From: Diadema setosum
Taxonomy: Eukaryota; Echinodermata; Echinoidea; Diadematoida; Diadematidae
Direction of reading: 5' to 3'
DNA: 64,000 bases
NCBI GenBank assembly: GCA_033980235.1
Contig: CM067076.1
Coordinates: 32,150,383 to 32,214,382 of the forward strand
In this document: one piece after another, positions 36,117 to 47,600 of the stretch
Position numbering within the stretch: position 1 is the stretch's first letter
Layout of the letters: each line of letters opens with the position of its first letter
The notes under the pieces: generated by a model
What the model saw: only the letters and a program-made list of their open reading frames with translations
Told to the model about the DNA's origin: nothing
Databases searched by the model: none
Translations under genes and position numbers: made by a program

Positions 36117-39100
36117 GATAGATAGATAGATGGATAGATAGATAGATAGATAGATGATAGATACAGTGTAGATAGACAGATAAAGAGTATAAAGACAACA
36201 AACTGATGAAAATATAGACAGATATTAAAGAGATGTAGCTTAGTGGCTGCAGAGAGAGGGAGAGAGAGAGTACAAATTGCATGTGTCTGTATGTGGTGTG
36301 CGAATGTCTGTAAGTATAACGGACAGTGTTGTAGTTCTGTTCAGTATGCATAATATTTTGTGTGGGTCATGCAAGCATGCCTATTTTCATCATATAGTGT
36401 ATATCACTGTACTTATCATTTTACTAACATTATTTTATTCTAAAATCATAGGTAGGCATTGTTGTTTTTGCTGTTGTTCTTCTTGTTGTTGTCTTTGTTG
36501 TTTCATTCGTATCGACATCTAATATTTCATTCCAATTCGAGTGACAAACTCAACGAGACATTAAAGGTGAAAAGGGGAGGTAGATTTGTGGATTCAATGA
36601 AACATTTCATAAGCTTAACGTACGAAAGGCTGTGACATGTTTTCCCCTTCCAGGGACTGATATATTATAGAATCATTTTCATATTCTATACATCGCCCTG
36701 TTTGATTGATCTTACGATTGATACGATTCAAAAAAAAAGTGACGCTCGATCTGCTATCAAATCTGTGTTTTAAATCAAGCGTATGTATCATTATGACACA
36801 GATTTTCGATCATACGCTCGATTGGCTGAGTTACGCTCAATAAATCGAGCGTAAGATCAATCGCAACTCCTTATGAAGCAGGCCCCAGGTAATAGTATTT
36901 CCGTCGATTCTTTCGTCTTTAAATCAAATCCGGCAAACGACAGCATGGTTGGCGCGCTGATCCGCTGGAAGCCCGACGTCGTCTCGTCAACCGATCTCGA
37001 GGGAAAGTTTCCTCTCCACATCGCCGCCCAGCACGGCCACAGCGACACGGTGCAAGAGATCCTGAAGTCGGACGCCAACGTGAACGAGAGGGCGGTCGAC
37101 CCGGAGAAGGACAGCAGGGACGAATCAGGGGACGAAAATCAGTAATTGATTGGTTTTTATCCTTCCTATTCAAATGCATTGCAGGTGTCCAACCCCCCTT
37201 CCCCCTTCGCAAAGTAGCTACGATATAGAGGACCTTAAAGGGGAAGGCTAGTAACTGATCAGTGGGAATCAGTGAAAATGCTGGGGGATGATTGTTCCAA
37301 TCCTTATGGGATTCATTCAAGAGTTCATTGTATATCTATTGTTGTGTGAAAATGATTTGCTTCAGAATGGTCTCATATTCAAGTAATGTGCAGTTTAATG
37401 CTTCCAGGTTAGCATCCCTGGTCAGTGACGGAGCATTAATCTGCACATTACTTGAATATGAGACCGTTCTGAAGCAAATCATTTTCACACAACAATAGAT
37501 ATACAATGAACTCTTGAATGAATCCCATAAGGATTGGAACAATCATCCCCCAGCATTTCCACTGATTCCCACTGATCAGTTACTAGCCTTCCCCTTTAAA
37601 GGTAGGGGATACCTTTTACAGACCTCCCAAAATGCAGCAAAACATTAAATATGAACCTCAGGGGACTTGTTTAGGCCACTGCTGAGAAATTTGGAAGTCA
37701 ACAGTTATCTACAATTTGAATAATGCACAAAACTCAACTACTCAGTAGTTCTGTGTGTCAACCACACTTAAGCCTTTATTTGCAGTCTTCTGTATTTTTT
37801 TTTATCTATAAACACAAATCTAAAAGTATAAGAGTTGATGTAATAACATATAGAGTGTGTGGCAAGAATGTATATAGAAATGTGTGTAAGTTTTGATGAA
37901 CTTTCTTCACAAAATATACATGATGGACACACATGCAGTACATGGGTCTGCAAAGGTAGCCTAGTAATGTACTGGAATTTACGGTGAGCCCCGAAAAAAA
38001 TTCAATTAAAAATCTAACGGTCAATAAAAATGTACTAAATGTTACCTTCCACTTTCAATACTTTATGGGAGTTTCTAAAATGATACTCTCTTCAACATAC
38101 CACTGTATTCATACAACTCTTCATTTGAGGCATGCAAATGGGATTCCCTACCTTTAAATGTGGAAACTAACAAAGCTTACATCACATAACCATCTGAATG
38201 TACTCGATGCATCAGTATAGTGCAATGTATTTGGTTTCGTTGAAAAAAAAAAGAGATGGAAAGCCTTGGCTGCGCTCTAAACATGTTTTATTCTTTACAG
38301 CTGACGAATCTACCGTGTATGGAAAAAAGAAGATTCCTGGGTTTTGTTTTGGTTTCTGCCTCATTTTTAGCCTGAAATTACATTTTTCTGTACCATCTAA
38401 TATTCTGTTTTTCATTTTGTTGCAGTAATTTATTTTCATCGCAGTAATTTGTCTTTTCCCTTAATTTTTTTCCCGTTTTTCCTATGGACGCAGGAGCCCA
38501 ACAAAGTCGGAAGGTAAAACGGCCCTGCACTATGCTGCCGCCAACGGCTGCGTGAAGACAGTGCAGGCCCTCCTGAAGGCCGGAGGGAACATTGATAGCA
38601 GGGACGCACAGGAGGTACGACGACACCCAAGTTCGTCACGATAAGTCACTGTCTCGTACAGTAAATACAAATGAAGTGTTTTATCGCAAAACGAACTAAC
38701 TCCATTCTTGCTAAGTTTAGATATTTGTGATTAAAGCTGCTAAAAACAAAGAAAATAATAAGAAATACAGAACATTTTTAATCATAACTTCTAGAATATT
38801 CCTTGTTATGTCAAAAGTGAGATATTACTGGAATGGGTTAATTTTGCTCTATATCTGATGATGAACTTACTTTGAAATGTTTAAAAATTGGACTTGGCTA
38901 ATTTTGCAAAAAACAACAACAAAACTCTTCAAATATAAAGGGAGAAAAAACAAGAACCAAAACAAACTGCACTGCAAAGATTTTCAGTTTTGAAAATGTG
39001 CCACATCACCTCTCTGTAAGGAACAGGTCAGGAGCAGAGAGAGAGAGAGAAAGAGAGAAAGAAAGAAAGGGAGGAAGAGACAGACAGACAGACAGATAAA

Positions 39101-42100
39101 CCGAAAGAGACAGAAGAAAGAAAAACAAGATGTAGTCTCATATACCCCAAGAATATTCGAGAGGATCAAAACTATATCACTCCATATTCATATCAATTCT
39201 ATTTCAACGAAGGACGACTGAAATAATGATAAGTCCGTTCATCACTGAACAGTAGGGCCTATATCATCAGGATATTAACATGACTGAAGTGAGCGCTGAA
39301 AACTTACGTGTTCCGAAATGGCTAAAGAACAGAGTCTTACCAACAGAAAATCAACCCTGTACCCCTCCTCCCCCCCCCCCCACCCTCTCCCCCTCAGGCT
39401 ACCCCTCTCCATCTTGCCTGTGACGGAGGCAACTTCGACGCCGTCAAACTTCTCCTGTTTGAATACGACGCCGACTACACCGCGCGCGACGAAAACGGCT
39501 ACAACTGTCTCGACTACGCCGTCGACAACGAACAAGAGTACGTCTTGTGAAAACACAATTCATATGTCGCTTATAATCTTGATTCAGATAACTTTTCAAA
39601 TCAACTTGTTTCTTCTTTTTGTGCAAAGATTCCAGTCACTGAGGTCATTTCATCATGTTCATCCTTAGTTATTCATTTACTTCTTTCGCGTTTCCGTTGG
39701 CTTTGCACTCATATGGTTTTCTTGATTTATTGTTCTGGTTTTATGGTCTTCATATATTTACTTTTCTATTTGTGAATTCAAATTAAGTAAATCGTCACCA
39801 TAAAAAGAGAACATCGTGTAACAATTCAGAATAAGAAAAAAATGATTTTTTTTTTAATCTGCCCGTGAGTATGCACCGTGAGCTTTAGTTACCAATGTTA
39901 TATAACTACAAGTATGCATGAATTTGTCATTTCAGTAAAAAAAAAAAAAAAAAAAAAAAAAAATGTTGTGATGCGTATATGTACGACTCGTCGAGTTACT
40001 GCTTTCTGTTTGTTTACATTTTAAACCTTCATGAGGGCAGATGGGTATTAGCATGCAACTTTGTTATTGGTGTCTGAAGTCTTTTATCCCCGGAGTGCTG
40101 CCCTCAATGGGCGAAGACTATTTAGTTTTTGCGTGTTTTTCCCCAAGACAGAAATTTGGTCTCTCTCGATGAGAAATTTAAAAGCGACAAAGACATTTGT
40201 TCAAAACAGAGATTAATATTTATATAACTTTTAGGTTTATCTCCCGAAGATGCTAAGTGACCATGCATAATACCAATCATATTCATGGTTGCCATAGGAA
40301 CGTTGCCAATCTCCTCCTTGCGTATTTTTCCCCAAGACAGAAATTTGATCTCTCTCGATGAGAAATTTAAAAGCGACAAAGACATTTGTTCAAAACAGAG
40401 ATTAATATTTATATAACTTTTAGGTTTATCTCCCGAAGATGCTAAGTGACCATGCCTAATACCAATCATATTCATGGTTGCCATAGGAACGTTGCCAATC
40501 TCCTCCTGAGTCATCCGCACTGGAGGCAGCTGATGTATTCGTCGACCACGGACAAAGAGACGAAGAGGAGGTCCACTCCCATGAGGAAGCTCATCACCAA
40601 ACTGCCCGGTACGTTTAAGAAAGTTTCGCTGACCACCTTTTGATTAAACATTATTTACTATCAGTATATGGTAACAACCAAATTATACTTGGTAGTCTCG
40701 AATCCTTACGAATTCATATCGAAATATGTGCTAGAGTATCAACTGAGATTGGTTGATTGGCTAAACATAAGTTCAATAACATTGCCAATTGCGCTTTGAC
40801 GTTGAACGAATTTATCACGAGGCACGGCACATGGTAACACGGTGACAATATAAAATCAATGATATAGACAAGATTATTAGAATTATAAATCTGGGCAAGA
40901 AATTGTGATGAACAAGAATGAGAAAGAGAAGGAGAAGAAGAAGAGGAAGAAAATGGAGGAGGAGAAAACAAGAGAAAACAAAAGAAAGCAAATCCGAGTA
41001 TAATAATGCAAGGAGATGTGATGGAAAGTGGAACATCTAATTCAATCATTCATTTGAATGGTGCAGCAGTCTTCTATGTCGTGTATTTTACCTTAGTTTA
41101 AACTGATTTCTCATTGTCACTTTCGCTGTACACAAGATTTTGTTCAATGGACATGTATAGACGTACATGTTATAACAGTAGGCCTTTACAATCTGAAAAA
41201 AAAAAATCTTTTTGTACTGAGAATGTTTTATGTCAGAGCACCAGCCTTGGCAGAGTGTCTGAAGAAACGTGTAATCGGAGTTTTCCCATATTAATTTCCT
41301 AATGTTTTGCTGAGATTGTGTTTGTTTTTACATTTTCTCATTTTCTAAATAGAATTACCCCATGCAGTTTCTATAACTTGCAATGTCTTGCGCAATAATA
41401 AACGCCATTTAACAAAGTCGATATTGCTCGCTCCTTCCTTGAGACTGGATATTTTGTATTACAATGCATGTTATTTTATACGTCTATGTGTATTTTTTTT
41501 TTTTGGGGGGGGGAATTTCATTCAAAATATTGTACTCACAAGGGCAACAGTAGTCTTGACTTCTTGAACGACTCTTACAATATTGCCTGAAGAATGACTA
41601 TAGAGAATCGTTGTATGACCCTAGACGTGGATAGTGTATTTCAAGCATTCATTGTACGCCATTATTGTATTGTTGAACTGGCAGGTAATATCTACTGTAA
41701 CATGCTTCTTCTTTTTTTTTTTTTTTTTCATGTTTGTAGCTGTGGCCCAAAGCGTGATGGACAAGTGTCTGACCGCACCCCAGGGTGTCGGTCGCAAGGA
41801 TCCCGACTTCTGGGTCGAGTTCGACTTCGAGCTGATCGACGACTCGTTCTCGGGATGGGACCATCCGGATTTCTCCCATAAGGGTACGAAGCCATGATTA
41901 AGCACATGCTTATCTCTTAAGGCTCAATTGGCTGTAAATGGCGCTAAGATTATTTTTCCTTCGATTGATTTGGTCCAGTACTCAGATATGATGAGCATTA
42001 AGTATACGGAAATAGTAACATGAGAGTAATATTTCAAGAGTTTCAATAAAATCGAGTGGACAGTAATACAAATAAGACCATTAAGAGTTTATTGAAAGGA

Positions 42101-44567
42101 AAATCGATATTCTGTGCAATGTCATTGAATTCAGGTATCAATAAGATAACCAATAATGGTTTTGATCTTGGCGTGAATGAATATGCATCATGGCAGTAAT
42201 GTCCTATTTCTCGCTCGTGCTTAATCGTCATGTATTTTGTCATAAATTTGCCATAATTGTGACTTTGAATGGATGGGAACTGACTTTCACATCTCTAAAA
42301 GAGCAAGGGAACACGGTATCCTCGGTTCACCTTGTGTATTGTCATGAAGAAATCCCACATATAACAACAGAAGGTGAATACCAGGGTTTTTTTTTTTTTT
42401 TTGCGAATTGAGTGGAAAACTAACAGACACCTAGCCACTTCCTATAGTTCTTTTGATTTGGCTTCTGTGATTTTGCATTATTAACATATTCACAATTTTC
42501 CCATCCACAATTCACAATTCACAATCACAAAATTCACAATTCCTAGGGACTTAAATTCTTGATCAGGTGAATTGGAACAAGTGGAAATTCACGAAGTTCA
42601 ATTAGCAACCAGGTGATAAATTAATGCAATGACGTTTTGCAGCTCAAAACACAGACAAGAAAGACGGTCTGGGCGAGAGAAGGTTTACCTTCCGGCAAGA
42701 GGTGGGCATCCAAGAAACGTCCTTCGGAGGCCACCCGCCTGACGGCAAGGCCAACGCGGGATACACGCCCGGCGTCGATGATGTCGAGTCGCAGAAACTT
42801 GGCGCCCATGGCGCGAAGGAACGGGACCCGATGTCTCCGCTGTCCACGTCGGCATACAAGGAGAACGGTCGACTGAAGTCCGAGTCGAAGTCGTACACAG
42901 GCAACTCGGCCAAAATAGTTCGGGACCATCCCCTCAGTGAGATGGTAAGCTGGTATAGACGGGTCTAGGGCAATTACCCCCGGGGCAATTAACCCGGACC
43001 CTTCTCCTGACCCAAACCCAAACTCATATCCCTAAACCTAACCCTAACCACTAACTAGTATTTAACTGGGGGTATTTGCCCTGGAGGGGGAAGGGTAATC
43101 GGCCTGATACGGGTATGGACGTCGCGGTAAAGAATATCTGTACTCTTCCAACCAATGGCTGCATAGTTTTACACTATAAGTCACAGACAAACATGCACAT
43201 TAGAGAACCACGTGGTACGGTACAACTACATCAATTTCCTCAACCGTCAATATTCACATAACACATTTCAACAGTCATAGGGGAGTTTGGTGTGCACTGT
43301 GAGTGAGGGATAAATGTGATAATCTAATCAATTATCTGATCTTCCGAGGACAGGTCTCGGCGGGTCGTGCCGAGCTTCTCGACCACCCGCTTACGAGGAC
43401 ACTCGTCAACCACAAATGGCGCCACCTAGTGCGATACTTCTTCTGGACGGGGCTAGCCTTCTACCTCGCCTTCGTTGCCCTGGTGACGGGTTATGTGGTG
43501 GTAACCCCGCCCCCATACTACGCGATGTCCATGAACGGCGACCCGAACTCCATTGACTGGTTCGCGAACGGGCAGGAGCGCTGGGTCGACGAATTAACAT
43601 CGTCCACTCGGCACTTCTTCGCGGCTGTGGGACACTGGCTTATTCTGGCTTTCTCCATTCTTAGTCTCTTCCGCGAGGTAACATACTAATATCATCGCAT
43701 TGAACATTTTACCCCTACTTTATTACCAGGAGATGAAAGCAACGTTAGACCTGAGAAATTATACACTTCAACTAATCGGAGACGTTACAAAAGTGGAGTG
43801 TTATGATGGTATAGATGACTTGATCTTGTACTTTGGTTGCGAATTATGTTTTTGAATAGCAGTAACAAGAGTTGATGCATGATTGTGTAACTACTGCATG
43901 AAAAATACGACTTTGACACAGCATAATTCGTTCGTTCCTTTTTTAATCTACTTTTGAACCGGCAGTGTTCTTTTTTTACATGTAAATCGTGTATTTCTTT
44001 AGCTGTTTTACTATGTTTAATTCATGACCAGTTATTTTTCCAATCTCAGTATGTTTGTTTCGTGTTTCATTCATATGTGAAAGTGGTTATTGATGTGTAC
44101 TGAATTAAACTGAATCGAATTGAATTGAATTGAATTGAATTGAATTGAATTGAATTGAATTGAATTGAACTGAATTGAATTAAATTGAATTGAATTGAAT
44201 TGAACTGAATTGAATTGAATTGAATTTCGCCTTCATTACATAGGCATTCAGCTTGTTGTAACTTTAGGGTGTAATTATAAATCAGATTTGTCGTGACTTA
44301 AATCAATGACCCACTTAATCAATCCATAAACCAGGTGATCCTCGTGGCCATTGAGAGGCAGTATTACTTCCGGGTCAGGAGTATGATGGTTTGGACTCTC
44401 CACATTCTTACCATCCTCCTCGTCATCCCCAGCGACCCGTCTCGCTTTGGGGACGGGATGAGACTACGAAGGGTATGTCAAGAACCCCCGTAAAGCCCGA
44501 AGATTGTCGTCACATCCACATTCTATGGATCTCCAAATTTGATTTAAATTGTACATATTTGGGGCGC

Positions 44568-44633
<66 letters not shown>

Positions 44634-47600
44634 CAACATTCTTTGATCAGAGTCTGCTGTTCCTAAGGAAAAAAAATCAAACTTTTGTATCGCTTTGTGT
44701 GCTATTTAAAAGATGTACTAATTGTATCGAAGTAACTTGTCATGTTTTAACCATTAGGTCCAGTACTAGTGTCATTCTTTTCAGTTCTTTTGTTTTTTAA
44801 TAATTCTTGTGTATAGTGTAGATTTATTAGTGTATTAATTGTTAGTATTGCATTTTTTTGCGTATGCCATGGCTCTTTTGTATCGCAAAAAAGTAATTTA
44901 TGGTAAATACCATACAAATACAATGCACTACACTATGCCAAAAACAATACAATGCAAAACTTGCTAAACAAGATAATTATGTCTATGGTCTGCGTAACCC
45001 CTACATCAATGAACAACTTAAAGGATCTAACAGGATTGCTGTCGTGTAACTTCCATTACGTTTTGAACACTTTTCTCAGGACTGGCAGTGGCAGTGTGGG
45101 TCGGTCGCTGTGTTCCTGGCCTGGATTAACCTGCTCCTGTTCCTACGTCATTTCTCCGTGTTTGGCATCTACGTCATCATGCTGACTGGTTAGTCGGAGA
45201 TGCTCCACCCCCTCCTTCATGAATATTCGTGAATATTCATATTCTGGCCCATTCTTCAATTTGTATGGAGCGCCAAATGTCGCATGGCTTATTTCGTTAC
45301 GAAATCAGTCATTTCGTCGACGAAATGTTCATTTTGTTAACGAAATGATCATTTCGTCACGAAATGTTGTCATTTCGTTTCGAAATGATCATTTCGTCAC
45401 GAAATGTTGTCATTTCGTTACGAAATGATCATTTCGTCGACGAAATTACTGATTTCGTAACGACGTAGGCCATGCGACACTTGGCGCTCCATACAAATTG
45501 TCCATGGTTTAAACCATTGTTTCAATTGTACCACCTTCGTGAATTCGGGCCTTATAGTTGAAAGTAAGTAGAGCTCCCCCTCCCCTCTCCTTCCCTTCTT
45601 TCTCCCTTCTTTTCTCATGCAGAACGGAAGAGGCAGAGATGAGGGTTTTATAGGACATTGCATAAATATGACGTATGCTCTTATTCATTATGTCTATAAA
45701 CAAAACTCTATAAGTTACAGAACTACTTTATCGTCTCACGAAGACGGAAGGATGCCGACGACGATTATAAACAAATTAATGAATAGAGAGCTGTAGATAG
45801 GAAATCTTGATTGAACCCAATATTCATCAAATTCTTTGAATGTCTTTCATGTAGTGTGTTATATAATAATTATTCTCTTCATTTTTTTTTCAGAAATCAT
45901 GAAAAGTTTTCTAAAGTTCGTCAAAGTCTTTCTCATCTTCCTCCTTGGCTTCGCACTGGTGTTCTACATGCTGCTCATGAACCAGGTATAGTTTTCATTC
46001 CACACAATTACCATATAATTATGTTTAGTTGATTTTATTTCTGCATTTTCATCGATTCTAAATAACGTCATGAAAAGTTTTTTTTTGTAAACATTTTCAA
46101 TACAAAATAACATCACCAATAATATTTGTCAACACTACGGACGAGAAAATATCAGTGCAAAATAAGTTACATATCTATTATCAACGATGATCATGCTGGA
46201 TCATGAAAATGCTTCAGACCACATATCGTAAGCATGTGCTTAAAATGATAGTGGCTTAAGAGAGTGGCAGTGAAAAAAAAAAAAGGAATCAAAGAAAAGT
46301 GGGAGAGTTGTGCCTGAAATTGTGCAAGGTGCATCGTGCTGTGTGCGGAAGTGTATGGACCTGAAAAAATACACAACTATGAGGAGTAATGCCATCAAGG
46401 AGAAATTGTATTTTTGTTGTTGTTTTTTCGTACAATTATGAGAACAAAGGGATCAATATTTCAATAAAGGAAATATCAAGAATCCGCCAATCATAGATAG
46501 CGACATTGATCAAGTTGATGTGAATTATTTCAGTATCATTGTTATCATCGTTATAAATTTCATTCCCGACTTCATTGTCATCATCATCGCATGTTCAAAT
46601 TAAAGCCTGATTTGCTAAACTTTATCAAAAGTTTCAGCTCTTTTGTTATGCATTACACTGTCGCCACTCCCACATAATTGTTTATTTGCTCCAACTTTAG
46701 TTTGATTAAAAGCAAACCTTATGACTAAAATGCCCCCCCCCCCCCAAAAAAAAAAAAATCCAAAAGTTCCTCTTTACACTTTTTCATCATAATATTTTTT
46801 CTCACGCTTTCTGCATCTTCCTTTTTTTTCTCCCTATCGTTCTCATTTTTATTGTTGGATTCCTTAACCTTTCATCGTATTCTGTTCTCTCCTCTTTTTA
46901 TGATACTGTTACAATTTCATTTACTTGTGCAAATAAAAGCAATAGTGCAATATTGTGGCAGCCAAGAACAAATGACATCACTAAAATTTCTCTTCACAAT
47001 TTCATCAGCTCCACCACCTCTTCTTCTTCTTCTTCCTCCTCCTCCTCCTCATTATCATCATCATCATCATCATCATCTTCTTCATCATCAGCAGCATCAT
47101 CATCTTCATCATCATCATCATCATCATCATCATCGTCATCATCACCATCATCATCATCGTAAGAAAAAAGAAGTTTACTACCACCGTTGCCATGTACTCT
47201 CGGCGCTCCTCGTTAAGCTATTATTGTCACCATGTTCTCTTCACGCAGCAACCTTTCCACCGCGTCCAGCATTCGCTACTCAAGACGTTGGCGATGATGG
47301 CGGACGATTTGACCTTTGACACGCTGTTTCACCGCCAGAACTACCTGGGCACTGAGAACACTGCTGCAATGGACGAGGACGAAAATTTCCTCGCCTCGGC
47401 CTTCTACCGGGGCATCACCTACGCCATGTTCGCGCTCTTTGTCGTTGTCATGACAATCCTAATCGGAAATCTCTTGGTGAGCGTCTTTGCTCATGCGTAT
47501 AATCATTTTGAGGACTTTCGTAAAGTCGCAGCTTTATTTACATGGCATAATTTACCATGAGGAATTTGATTATTAGAGTTATGAAAGAGTCATTTGGCGA

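Larger units (their letters stand above)
35470..36943 (+). other. Channel intron 7
   Basis: 1474 bp with two GATA microsatellites, a retroelement-like 3' tail (about 35863-35945) and a foldback (36690-36893) close to the acceptor. Confidence 0.6.

Noticed and set aside
35517..36351. Ser/Ile/Tyr/Leu-rich minus-strand frames of up to 139 codons
   Set aside because: GATA microsatellite translated; no unique sequence supports a protein.
37292..37542. Nearly identical 68-codon proteins on both strands ([20 protein letters not shown]...)
   Set aside because: They are products of the near-perfect palindrome of foldback family B; the same peptide from both strands is a symmetry effect, not a gene.
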